64,000 bases of DNA from an uncultured Parvibacter sp. GTDB lineage: Bacteria > Actinomycetota > Coriobacteriia > Coriobacteriales > Eggerthellaceae. Positions within the stretch are counted from its first letter, which is position 1. The number at the start of each line of letters is the position of its first letter. Location: contig CAJUNI010000003.1 in NCBI GenBank assembly GCA_910587945.1, positions 1 through 64,000 of the forward strand. The letters are read 5' to 3'. Both the position numbers and the translations under genes were made by a program. Of the stretch, positions 53,450 to 62,600 are shown one piece after another. The notes under the pieces are model-generated. The model was not told where the DNA came from and did not search any database. It saw only the letters and a list, made by a program, of their open reading frames with translations.

Positions 53450-54175
53450 TTAGGATTTAGGTCGTCCCTCGTTGATGCGATCCTGACGGACTTTCTCTTT
53501 CGCCGTGTCCCGAATGCGCTGCCGCATGCGCTCCAAATCCGGCTCCTCGAAATCTACCTGAGTCGGAGACGCAGGGGTGTTGCGACGGAAACCCAAACGA
53601 TCGAACAGCATGAACGCATTACCGAGGGACACCTCTTCCAGAAGAGACGCAAAATGCGCGTTCTGCTGCTCCAGATGCCGCATGCGGCTGTTAAGGGACA
53701 CCAACCCCTCATCACTCTTCTTAAGCACGGAGACGGCTTCTCGTGCCCTCTCAGACAGGTCATCACCGTCGTAACCCAGATTAAACGCGCAGAACGCTGC
53801 CATAGTGTCGGTCAAATTCAGAGGCGACGCCTCTTCAAGCCCTTGACCTAGAAACACAGGATGCGACTGGCGGATAGCCACGATGAGCCCGCTGGGCACA
53901 TCACGCACCTGCTGCACGGCCCCTGAGCCCTTCGGGCGCCCACGGCGCCGCTTGCTGCTGTGCTCAGGCTCTTTCTCCTTAGCGTCCTCCGCCGTGCTCT
54001 GGTACTGCGCCCCGCGGTGAGGCGCCTCTACCGGCTCATGATCGAGTGCCGCCCGCGCCCGTGCGTCCTCCGCTGCAATGCGCTCGTTCTCCCGTGCCGC
54101 AATAAACTCCCGCTGGCTGCGCGCAGGATTTCCGCGCAACGCCGCATCGAAATCCGCTGTCAAATCCAAGCCCAT
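53450..54175 (-). CDS. Unrecognised charged helical protein (241 aa) next to the RHH protein
   Basis: ATG 54175 (MGLDLTADFDAALRGN; GGGGATGAG upstream), 2 nt after the RHH gene. Residues 20-80 are highly charged (AARENERIAAEDARARAALDH) with a Lys/Arg-rich basic patch (KEPEHSSKRRRGRPKGSG), an AT-hook-like motif (RRGRPKGSG). The remainder is helical (MRHLEQQNAHFASLLEEVSLG). The AT-hook-like patch suggests DNA binding. Placed with the RHH protein and a likely oriT, it could be a relaxosome accessory factor. Confidence 0.6.
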   Translation of the reverse strand: MGLDLTADFDAALRGNPARSQREFIAARENERIAAEDARARAALDHEPVEAPHRGAQYQSTAEDAKEKEPEHSSKRRRGRPKGSGAVQQVRDVPSGLIVAIRQSHPVFLGQGLEEASPLNLTDTMAAFCAFNLGYDGDDLSERAREAVSVLKKSDEGLVSLNSRMRHLEQQNAHFASLLEEVSLGNAFMLFDRLGFRRNTPASPTQVDFEEPDLERMRQRIRDTAKEKVRQDRINEGRPKS

Positions 54176-54177
54176 GG

Positions 54178-54498
54178 CTACTCATCCCCTTCATCCAGCA
54201 GGTACGCATCCCCGCGCGTCAGACCCAACAGTGTGGTAAATCCGCTCTGAACCACCTGCTCCAACGACCCCACGTTGCTTGACAACGTGGCCATAGCGTC
54301 GATAAGTTGGTTTAAGCGCTGCACCTCAAGCCGTGGCAGATCGTAATCGCCCACAGCCACCCGAATGGACAGCTCAATGGACTGCCGCAAGTATTCGCTG
54401 ATAGTCAGATCCTCTTTTTTCGCCCAGTAGACCAAACGGTCGTACTCTTCCTGGGACAGGACGAGATTCACCTGTTTCTTGTCTGTTCTCGATGCCAT
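54178..54498 (-). CDS. Ribbon-helix-helix relaxosome-type protein (MobC-like)
   Basis: A 106-residue protein from ATG 54498 (AAGGGGTGT upstream). It begins MASRTDKKQVNLVLSQEEYDRLVYWA and continues LTISEYLRQSIELSIRVAVG: the beta-strand then two helices of an RHH fold. A C-terminal helical segment follows (RLNQLIDAMATLSSNVGSLEQVV), as in MobC-type accessory proteins that bind oriT with the relaxase. The non-coding 318 bp beyond its start is the natural oriT candidate. The relaxase is 19 kb away, an unusual separation. Confidence 0.75.
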   Translation of the reverse strand: MASRTDKKQVNLVLSQEEYDRLVYWAKKEDLTISEYLRQSIELSIRVAVGDYDLPRLEVQRLNQLIDAMATLSSNVGSLEQVVQSGFTTLLGLTRGDAYLLDEGDE

Positions 54499-54816
54499 AG
54501 CACACCCCTTAACCTTGTGCATTTCCCGTTGCACAACCAAGGAAAGAGACGCCGCCAGGAACGGGACGCCCTCGGGAAGTGCCGGCTTCAACCACCGGGC
54601 CGAGCAGGAATTGCCGCTCGACGGTTCCACGAAGGGGTGCGTGGTCGAACGCCCATAAAACAGAGCCTGCCTGCAAACGGGAGAGGATTGCCGTCACAGG
54701 TGACCCCGTAACGCGCATCCTACCAACAAGGCAGCCGCCATGCGGCGCATCGACCCAGCTAACCGACAGGGAATCCCGTCCCCGCCGGCATCTCTCCACC
54801 TTGAAAATCTTCTCGC
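54499..54816. other. Non-coding 318 bp, candidate oriT/relaxosome site
   Basis: No coding frame with an RBS is supported on either strand between the RHH gene and the sortase gene. It includes a 5 bp inverted repeat GTCAC-AG-GTGAC at about 54691-54703 and the sequence CGCGCATCCTACC near 54713, which recalls ATCCTG-type nic cores of MOBP systems. Position beside an RHH gene is the main argument. No nic consensus is proven, and I could not test pairing with a known oriT. Confidence 0.35.
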
Positions 54817-55851
54817 CTATTCTACCACACTCTCATCCGCGGGCACCTCGGCGCAGAGCACCAACGTGCGGGTCTGATTGAAGGGCCATGAGCAGCAAGC
54901 CAGCGTGAGCGTGCTGTCCGCCTGCTCGATAAGCTCCGCCGCATTGGGCGCCACCGCCGTGGCCTCACGGGCCACATCGGCCATCCACTGGCGCATGGCC
55001 TCCAGGCGCATCTGTTCGAGCACCTTCGCCTGCTCCTCCTCGTTGCACACAAACACATTGTGCACATCCACGAGGGCCCCATCCTCGCCACGCACCTGTC
55101 CCGGCCCCGTGTATGCAACCAAAGGCTCGGACTCGATCCACTCCTCATCTTGCGTGGTGTCGTTCCACTTGCCCGCATTCGCGTTGGCCACAGCCCAGGC
55201 CGCACAACGTGCCTCGTAGTCGGCCTGATCAGGTGTAAAATCGAACTGCTGGATAGTCTGATAGGTCGGGTCTACCGCAAGCGCACACACCGGCACATAC
55301 CGCTGCGAATGCGTGTCGCTCTCACCCTTCGGCGTGTAGTTCACTGCCTTGATCTCATCAAATGACGCCTGCTCATAAGCATCAGCTAGAGGACGGAACA
55401 TACCTCCCGCTACCAGCGTGTGCCCGTAGATAATCTTATTCGGGCTGTCCCAATCGCTGCGATAGTCAAGAAACACCGTGGTATAAGAGTCATTGCCGTC
55501 CAGGTCGTGATAAAGATAGTACTCATTGTCCTCGCCTTGGACGATCGGATAGCTCACATCCTTGCCTTCGACTTCAACCCATGCGCCATAACGCTCGTCC
55601 ATATCCCCGCTCTTCAACGAAGAGACAGTCTTGGCTTCGTACTCGCTCTCATCCCACTTCGGTGACTCGAACCCGAACCACCATACTGCGAACACCACTG
55701 CGGCGCCAATGACAGCGCACATGAGTGAGAGCATCACACGCCCAATCCTCCGTGCCGCTTTGCGGTGCCGACCAACCTGCTCGGGCTCGACCTCTTCGAG
55801 GGAACCCGTGGCGTACACATTGCCGCCCTTTTTCAAAATTTCCGATGCCAT
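54817..55851 (-). CDS. Class B-like sortase
   Basis: A 344-residue protein from ATG 55851 (AAGGGGTAA upstream). N-terminal membrane anchor at about 37-60 (VMLSLMCAVIGAAVVFAVWW), then the sortase fold with catalytic His144 (KIIYGHTLVAGG), Cys320 (LTLACCSWPF) and Arg328 (NQTRTLVL). The YPIVQGEDNEYYLYHDLDG segment and FLDYRSDW are typical of class B. It probably anchors the LPxTG protein encoded just upstream (55962-57599) and the large surface protein at the right edge. A terminator-like hairpin separates it from the LPxTG gene, yet both are in the same direction. The C-terminal insertion (residues 200-300) is long for the class. Confidence 0.85.
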   Translation of the reverse strand: MASEILKKGGNVYATGSLEEVEPEQVGRHRKAARRIGRVMLSLMCAVIGAAVVFAVWWFGFESPKWDESEYEAKTVSSLKSGDMDERYGAWVEVEGKDVSYPIVQGEDNEYYLYHDLDGNDSYTTVFLDYRSDWDSPNKIIYGHTLVAGGMFRPLADAYEQASFDEIKAVNYTPKGESDTHSQRYVPVCALAVDPTYQTIQQFDFTPDQADYEARCAAWAVANANAGKWNDTTQDEEWIESEPLVAYTGPGQVRGEDGALVDVHNVFVCNEEEQAKVLEQMRLEAMRQWMADVAREATAVAPNAAELIEQADSTLTLACCSWPFNQTRTLVLCAEVPADESVVE

Positions 55852-55893
55852 ATCCCGATTACCCCTTAATCCAACTTCCCATTTGCAGTGAAA

Positions 55894-55931
55894 AGGGCCG
55901 GAAACGCCGTATGAGCGACGCTGCCGGCCCT
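55894..55931 (-). terminator. Hairpin between LPxTG protein and sortase genes
   Basis: Minus strand GGGCCGG...CCGGCCC stem with an internal GGCG/CGCC element and a following TTTTC. It may attenuate read-through into the sortase gene. Confidence 0.6.
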
Positions 55932-55961
55932 CTAAGGCCTGATAACGGTTAAATCGCTATC

Positions 55962-57599
55962 CTACCCCTTGAAACGTCCCGAAAGCCCGTTAGAGGGCGC
56001 CTCGTAGGCCAGTTTTCCATTCATGCGGCGATAGATGGCAAAGCCAATGCCGCCGCAAGCAGCGAGTGCCGCCAGAATGACCGCAGCCACACCCGTCTTG
56101 GGGAGAACCTCCTTGACGAACTTCTCCGTCTCTTCAGCCTGCTTCTGCTCGACCTCCTTCTTCTCCTCTTCCTTCTGGACGATCTCATCGATGATAGGCT
56201 CATCTGCCTTCGCCTGGGCGACCGACGTGAAGCTCACGGCCTGATTCGGATCCCAAATCTCATTGTGGGCAGCAATAAGATTGAGTCCGCCATTGGGAAC
56301 CACGGCCATCTCATCGTCCACGTTCGGCGCGTAGGTGGCCAGGAAATTCTGCTTCACACGATTGGTACCCGCCTCAAGAGCTGACTTCATCTCATCGGAC
56401 ATCTCATCTTCAGCGATCGTGATAGCCTCAGCACCCGTGCCCTGTGGGTCATCGGGCGTCAGCGTCACCGTGATCTTGTCATCTTCCCCGACAACAACCG
56501 AGGTGACCGTGTAGGCAACCCCATCGATAATGGCAGTATCGCCAGGAAGCACATTGCCGTCATAACGCTCGATCGTGTAAACGTTCTCAGCAGACTCAGC
56601 CTTTGGCTCAGCCTCATCACCCTCGCTCACAGCCTCGATAACCTTAGCCGGCACCAGATCGTTATACCAGACTACAGAACCCACGGGTAGCTTCTGATTG
56701 ACTCCCATCTCGCGGGTCGGCTCATCCTCGGGCCACGCTGCCTGGCCTGCAGCCACAAATGCGGACTCGCCGTCGGGCACAAAACCGTTCTCACCAGCCT
56801 GCACCAGATGCTCGTAGGCCACCAAAGTCCATCCATACAGACCCGTGCAGTCCAGATCGTCGAAAGTCACATCCACATAGCCCGACTCGGTGCGTGGCGC
56901 AAACGACGCCATGCCCGTCACAGCGCCATCCCAGATGCCGAGCTCACCAGCCTCGACCGTACGGCCCGTATCAGTAGGCGCAGTCTTTCCGTCCCACACC
57001 ATAGGCGCCTCGAACACATGCCCGTTCTCATCAGCGAACTCCACAACCCCGTCGTGGATGCCGAGCAGCGTGCCCATATCCTTGAACTCGGCCTTGGCCG
57101 CATCGGTGCCGCCATCAGATGTAAACTCGACGCCCACCAGCTGGCGCAGATGAATGGTCCCGATCACATGGTACGGTGCATTACGATTCAGGTTCTCATA
57201 GAACACACGGTCGGACAGGACGGTGGCGCCATCATCAGCGACCTTGAGAACCGACCCCATGTCGCCTGCAGCATAGTCACCGGACCAACGCGAGGTACCA
57301 TCGGTGTTGCCTACCATGGAGTACCACTTACCACCCTCGGCAGTGCCCTCCACGTTCACATCGAACGGATCGCCCGTCTCACCGGACTCCTCGTCGGTAA
57401 GTCCCATGTGCACATAGCCGTTCCAGCCGATATGACTGCCATTCTGAGTGAATGCTGCACGAATGGTCGGATCCTTAGCTTCGGACTCGCCCTCCGTGCC
57501 CTCCTCATCTGCATAGGCCAAACTGGGTACTGCGAGCATGGCTGCAAGGCCAAATGCAACCGCTCCCCGTACTGTTCGATTCATCTTGGAAAACACCAT
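55962..57599 (-). CDS. LPxTG-anchored surface protein (545 aa)
   Basis: ATG 57599 (MVFSKMNRTVRGAVAFG) with AAGGGGAG 9 nt upstream. Signal peptide ending ...PSLAYA. Mature part about 430 residues, beta-rich, no recognised domain by name. It contains segments such as GSVVWYNDLVPAKVI, EENVYTIERYDGNVLPG and VVGEDDKITVTLTP. A Lys/Glu-rich segment (EEKKEVEQKQAEETEKFV) precedes LPKTG, a membrane helix (AAVILAALAACGGIGFAIY) and a basic end (RRMNGKL). A canonical LPxTG substrate of the neighbouring sortase. An extended -10 (57667) starts this gene. It is likely a surface adhesin or mating-contact protein of the element. Confidence 0.8.
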   Translation of the reverse strand: MVFSKMNRTVRGAVAFGLAAMLAVPSLAYADEEGTEGESEAKDPTIRAAFTQNGSHIGWNGYVHMGLTDEESGETGDPFDVNVEGTAEGGKWYSMVGNTDGTSRWSGDYAAGDMGSVLKVADDGATVLSDRVFYENLNRNAPYHVIGTIHLRQLVGVEFTSDGGTDAAKAEFKDMGTLLGIHDGVVEFADENGHVFEAPMVWDGKTAPTDTGRTVEAGELGIWDGAVTGMASFAPRTESGYVDVTFDDLDCTGLYGWTLVAYEHLVQAGENGFVPDGESAFVAAGQAAWPEDEPTREMGVNQKLPVGSVVWYNDLVPAKVIEAVSEGDEAEPKAESAENVYTIERYDGNVLPGDTAIIDGVAYTVTSVVVGEDDKITVTLTPDDPQGTGAEAITIAEDEMSDEMKSALEAGTNRVKQNFLATYAPNVDDEMAVVPNGGLNLIAAHNEIWDPNQAVSFTSVAQAKADEPIIDEIVQKEEEKKEVEQKQAEETEKFVKEVLPKTGVAAVILAALAACGGIGFAIYRRMNGKLAYEAPSNGLSGRFKG

Positions 57600-57661
57600 A
57601 GAGATCTCTCCCCTTTCCCTGCGAGAACGCTCTCCCCGCGATCATCGTTTGCTCGAAAGTA

Positions 57662-58456
57662 TCAAGATTGTACCACACCGATACGCCTCATGACACCAGC
57701 TTCATCATCCAAAACGGACGGCACCGCGTCCCATTCGAAGAACCAATCGGCCCCGCCCACAGCATACGTTCCGTCAATCATGTACGGCTTCCCGTCAATG
57801 GCGACCACGCACACGGCATGCGTTCCCGCGTCCGCTGTAGCAGCCACCGCGTTGATGCCGAGACGCTGGCACACATCAGCGGCGGCGCGAGCCCAGCCCA
57901 CACAGTTGGCGCGACCTTCTGACACCGCCTGCCAAGGTGTTGAGTCATCCTCATAGTCGGTGTCCGCATAGGCGCCACCTGCGAAGAGCCGAGAAAGCGC
58001 CATCACCATCGCACACCGGTCGCAATCCGCAGTTGCTGCCGCAGCCACGAATCCGTCCATGGCAACCTCGTAAGCACCCTTATCGGACCCCTCAACGCGT
58101 GCCAGATCGATCCGTACCATGTTCTCATCGGGATGGTACTTCCCCGACTCGGCGCTATAGCTCACATCGAATGTATCCGCAGGCATCATCATGGCACTTA
58201 AGTGCCACCCATCCAACGCCTCCTTACCGTCCATATCATAGAACTCGATGGCATCATGGCCAGCTTCAACTGCGTCAGCCACTTCAACCACCATATCGGG
58301 CACCGCCATCGTGAGCGCATCTGTTCGGTGCGCCGAATGCACCACATACGCGCTGTCTACCACTTCGGTGCGCAAGGCAGCACTGACACCGATGCACAAA
58401 GACGCCGCACCCAAACAGAGGCAAAGTACAGCACCCAAAACCCCTTTGACCCTCAT
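57662..58456 (-). CDS. Secreted or membrane-anchored transglutaminase-like protein (264 aa)
   Basis: ATG 58456 (MRVKGVLGAVLCLCLG; GGAATGGGG upstream). A hydrophobic N-terminal signal-anchor (ACCLGAASLCIGVSAA-like) is followed by a domain of 230 residues with the transglutaminase-like triad: Cys in GRANCVGWAR, His in DAGTHAVCVV, and Asp in KPYMIDGTY. Such domains are found in extracellular proteins and can be peptidases or crosslinkers. The genes for large isopeptide-bonded surface proteins lie beside it, which suggests a role in surface assembly. Its 3' end overlaps the promoter of the LPxTG gene (57667). Confidence 0.7.
   Translation of the reverse strand: MRVKGVLGAVLCLCLGAASLCIGVSAALRTEVVDSAYVVHSAHRTDALTMAVPDMVVEVADAVEAGHDAIEFYDMDGKEALDGWHLSAMMMPADTFDVSYSAESGKYHPDENMVRIDLARVEGSDKGAYEVAMDGFVAAAATADCDRCAMVMALSRLFAGGAYADTDYEDDSTPWQAVSEGRANCVGWARAAADVCQRLGINAVAATADAGTHAVCVVAIDGKPYMIDGTYAVGGADWFFEWDAVPSVLDDEAGVMRRIGVVQS
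57667..57675 (-). promoter_or_regulatory. Extended -10 promoter of the LPxTG gene
   Basis: Minus strand TGGTACAAT, 68 nt before the ATG at 57599, inside the last codons of the transglutaminase-like gene. Confidence 0.5.
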
Positions 58457-58476
58457 CACAACCCCATTCCAAGAAA

Positions 58477-58515
58477 AGACCCCCGGATGCACCCTCCCAG
58501 TGCATCCAGGGGTCT
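58477..58515 (-). terminator. Intrinsic terminator after the coiled-coil membrane protein
   Basis: Stem AGACCCC(T)GGATGCA/TGCATCCGGGGGTCT on the minus strand, followed by TTTTC. It lies between the 58541-59530 gene and the transglutaminase-like gene. Confidence 0.8.
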
Positions 58516-58540
58516 CCCGTCAACCCTGTCCTTTAGATCC

Positions 58541-59530
58541 TTAACCCTGGCTCTTCATAGAATCGTCCAGCGGCTTCACCTCACCGCAGGTGGTGCAGAC
58601 CATGTGGTCGGCCACATTCTCAACCCAAGCCTCGGCATCCACCACAGTCTCGACCCAAGCCTCAGTGACCAGGACCTTCTCAGTCAGCGGAACGTTACGA
58701 GAATAACCCGAATGACCAGTCTCGGCAATATGCTGAGCGGCCTTGCCGTCGATAACCTCACCGCACTCGTTGCAGATGGAATGCTCGGTGGTGACATCCT
58801 TATACACTGCCGGGTGATCCACCGTGTGGCTCACCTCATCATGGTTGATGGTCTTCATCACGATGGTCCAATCATGAGTGTGGGCGGATTTGATCGCGTC
58901 CAGTTCGGCATCACGTTCGGCCACATCGGCCTCGTACTGGGCCTGAGCCTCGGCAGCAGCAGCATCAGCCGCAGCCTTATCTTCAGCAGCCTTGGCATCG
59001 CGCTCAGCTAGATCCTGGCTGTACTTGTCACCCGTGTCAGCCAGATCCTTCTGATACTGCTGGGTCGCCGCATCGCGATCGGCACGGGCCGCACTCTCGC
59101 TTGCATTGGCTGCATTGATAGCGAACAGACCCACGATAACCAGAACCACAACCACAGCGATGGCGATAAATGCGATGCGGTACTTGTCGCGAATGTGGCG
59201 CTCATCATCCTTCATAATCTGCGCCTCAGGCACGTCCACCTTCACATCCACCACAGGCGCCGGAATGTTGATGGCAGGAGGGTTCACATTTACCGTCGCC
59301 GGCTGCACGGCCCCATAAACCGTATCAGACGGCTCGAAGGCCTGATCCATCTCCTCATCGGTCGGCTCATCCATGTGAAACTCCATGACCTCGGTCTCGC
59401 CGTCAACAGAGAAAGTCTCCCCGACAATATCAGGCTCGGGCGGCACCGGATTGGGCTTGAGCTCCTTGGTAGCCTCGGCCCCATCGAGGGGAACAGCATC
59501 CCGGATAGAATCGTCATTCAGCTTTGCCAT
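58541..59530 (-). CDS. Membrane-anchored coiled-coil protein with extracellular zinc-finger-like motifs
   Basis: A 329-residue protein from ATG 59530 (MAKLNDDSIRDAVP; AAGGGGTTA 7 nt upstream). N-terminal 115 residues are acidic and Pro-rich (cytoplasmic). One membrane helix follows (FIAIAVVVVLVIVGLFAI), then an Ala-rich coiled coil of about 80 residues. The C-terminal extracellular part has CNECGEVI, HIAETGH, CTTCGEV and other H/C pairs that could form one or two zinc sites. This architecture is unusual: cytoplasmic, membrane, coil and zinc-binding outside. It is in the surface-protein cluster and may sense or link to the wall. A TATAAT at 59593-59598 is its likely promoter. Confidence 0.65.
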   Translation of the reverse strand: MAKLNDDSIRDAVPLDGAEATKELKPNPVPPEPDIVGETFSVDGETEVMEFHMDEPTDEEMDQAFEPSDTVYGAVQPATVNVNPPAINIPAPVVDVKVDVPEAQIMKDDERHIRDKYRIAFIAIAVVVVLVIVGLFAINAANASESAARADRDAATQQYQKDLADTGDKYSQDLAERDAKAAEDKAAADAAAAEAQAQYEADVAERDAELDAIKSAHTHDWTIVMKTINHDEVSHTVDHPAVYKDVTTEHSICNECGEVIDGKAAQHIAETGHSGYSRNVPLTEKVLVTEAWVETVVDAEAWVENVADHMVCTTCGEVKPLDDSMKSQG

Positions 59531-59618
59531 AATCTTAACCCCTTGTTCTCTCTCGTTTATGGCACATCCAGTGCCGCAGATACACAATGCGCATTATACG
59601 CGAAAAATCTTCGAAGAA

Positions 59619-59644
59619 GGAGCGGGGACATGGGACCCCGCTCC
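59619..59644 (-). terminator. Terminator after the large VaFE surface protein
   Basis: Stem GGAGCGGGG/CCCCGCTCC around an 8 nt loop, then TTCTTCG on the minus strand. Confidence 0.75.
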
Positions 59645-59663
59645 CCTCCGGCCGTTAAAGGCT

Positions 59664-62600
59664 CTACACGTCGTCTCGACGACGCCGCCAAATGTACACA
59701 CCAGCGATCAGACCTGCAAGACCGATCACGATGGCCCCGATAGGTAGTGCCACGTCCAGACCCGTCTTGCCGAATACAGAGCCCTTCGGCTCGCCCGTAG
59801 AGGGCATCGGGGTCTCAGGCTCGGGCTCGGGCGTCTCAGGTGGGTTCGCCGTGACGTTCACCGTCTGGCCCTCATCGTCGATATCCTCATGGGTCGTCAC
59901 CTTCACAGGCTCGGACACATCATCACCGATCTCCATCTCACGCCACAGCTGCTCGAAGGCGACCACATCGAGGTCCATGAGCTCGGACGCATCAAATGTG
60001 AAGATGACATCCACCGAGCCTTCGGACGCCGCGGGCACGAACACGGTCTCAGCAGTGACCACCTCGTCCTTGACGATAAGCGGCTCGCCCGTCTCCTTGT
60101 TCATGAGCGTGGCCTTGAGCGTGTACTCCTTACCAGCCACCAGGCCCGTATAGGTCACGATATCCTTGATGGTGGCCTCAGTGGAGTTCAGCACGTACTT
60201 GTCACCGTCGGTGGCATCCGTCGCCGTGGTGCCAATCTTCGGCGTCACGAAGGTGGCCTGCTCGCGCTCATCGTTGATGTCAAGACCGCCGGCCACAATC
60301 TGATTCTCCTTGTCGTGGGTCAGATACACCATCGAGGTGACCTTCTCCGTCGGCACGAAGCGGGCATCGAAATCATAGGTGATGTCAACATCCCCAGAGC
60401 CAGACTCAGGGGTGAAGGTGGTCTCAGCTGTCACAATACGGTCGGCGATGCCCTCATAGGCCGGGTTGGACAGCAGACGGTCAACCGCCTCCTTGTCGTA
60501 GGCCACAGGCCAATCGGTGAACTCACCAGCGGCCGGGTCGTAGGCGCCCTCAGCGCTGCCAATACCGATGGCATTAAACCACTCATCGGCGAACTGCTTG
60601 AGCACCTTCTCGTCCACAGGCTTGAACGCATACGGATCATCGTCCGCAGGCGCGTAGGCCAAGAAGGGCAGACCCGTGTTCGTATCGAACAGCATGCCGT
60701 GAACCGTGTACTCGTCACCCTCGACCGCACGCTCGTAGTGGACGGTATCCACCAGCACGGCCTCAGAATCGGCCACCACAGCCTTGTCATCGAGCCAAGA
60801 GCCACGGCTGGTCATGTCAGTGTCGAACACTACAGGCTCCACCGTCACCGTCTGACCAGGGTCATCGGGATCCTCATGGTCGGCCACCGGATTGTCAGGC
60901 TTACCCGGGTTATCGGGGTACTCATCACCCGTGGACGGGTTGTCAGGGTCAACCGGACGACCAACGGTCTCATAGGCCACCAGTGTGTAACCGGACAGCA
61001 GCGAAGCATCGAAGCGGAACTCAACCTCGAAGGTCCCGTTGGCGTCCTTCGGCGTAAAAGTAGTCGAACCGGTCACCACATTGCCATCGGCATCGCGCAG
61101 CTCGGTCACACCGAAGTCGGTCTTGACCATGAGCTTGCCCCAGCCAACATAGGTCTTGCCAGGCACCAGGTTACGGTACTCAACAGTGTCGATGAGCACA
61201 GCCTCATCATCCACGGCCACGACCTTGCCACCCGTCTTGCCGTCCACCAGCGTGGTGCCGATCTCAGGCTCGGTAATGAGCAGCGACTGGTTGTAATCGC
61301 CCATGTCGCGATGGGACGCAACCAGAGCGCCAGTCTTCACGTCATAGGCCTCCTCGAAGACCGTAATCTCCTTGCCAGCCAGCTCGCGAGTATCAATACC
61401 CTCAAAATGCACGTCCACCGAACCGTTCGGCAGCTTGGCCGTAAAGTCCTGGTAGAAGTACACCGGTTCACCGTTCTCATCGGTCAGCACCGGACGGGCC
61501 TCAGTGTACTTGTCTGCCGTGTAGTAGGTACCCGTCTCCGGGTCGATATCACGGTACACCAGCCAGGCCTTCATGCGGTACTGCTTGCCGTTCTCAAACT
61601 CGCGATAGGCGACGCGATCAACGAAATGAGACTCGGTATCGGCAGTCACGAAGTGATCGCCATCCAGGTCATCGCGGGCCTCAGTGCTGATGGAACGAAT
61701 GCCCTCGGTCTGGTTGTCTACCGTGCCGAGGTCGTACACGCGGTCAGCCTTCTTCGAAATCTTGATGTCAGGAACGCTAGCCATGATGAGACCATCGTTC
61801 ACGCCGCCCTTGACCAGCAGCTCGACCATAGAGTAGCTACCGCCACCGCTGGCGTAAGGCAGAGCACCCTTGTCATCACGCGGGCCCTTACCCTCAAGCA
61901 CCTTGTCCACACCGTCAGCACGACCGTAGAACCACAAACCAGCATCAGGATCGAGCTTGGACGCATCAACGGTGGCCCCACTGGTGTCCAGCGTGTAGTT
62001 GCCGTTGGCGTCCTTGACCACCTTGATGCCGCTCACCGCAGCGTCATTGGCGTTGGTCTTGTAGGTGTGCTTGTTGTAATCCGCCGCGGACTCATAGATG
62101 CCGTTGTCACCGGTCACAACCACATGCCACTCACCAGTCTTGGTGTCAATAAGCGCGAAGGGCACGCCAGCCAGACGCTTCTGAGACTGGTCGACCGTCT
62201 TCACAAACTTGAAGTCACCACGGTCAGTGGGGTCGAAGATAGACATCTCACCATTGTTGGTTGCATCAGCGGGATCCTTCTGATTGGGAACAAGCACATT
62301 ATGAAACTCATCAGAAGAGAAAACGTTTAACCACTTAATACGCCAACCCTCACCCTCGTCGACTACAACACGATAGCCCATCAGCTTATCGTTAATCTGA
62401 TAGCCCTTTGGAGCCTCAACCTCGCGAATGGTAGCCGTGCCAATCGGAATCGAGTTCACTACAGTACCCACAGGAATGCTTGTAGACACAAAACCAGATT
62501 GATGGTCAGCAGCCGTCACCGTATGCTTATACGGCCACGTGCCCGAAGACGGGGCCCCATACATGTTAACAGCACCAAGCTCGTTCGTCGTCCAGCGGGC

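Noticed and set aside
59889..62330. Long open frame on the plus strand (813 codons) opposite the VaFE surface protein
   Set aside because: It is the antisense of a clearly coding, repeat-rich gene. It has no RBS and no recognisable domain, and its openness follows from the codon bias of the other strand.
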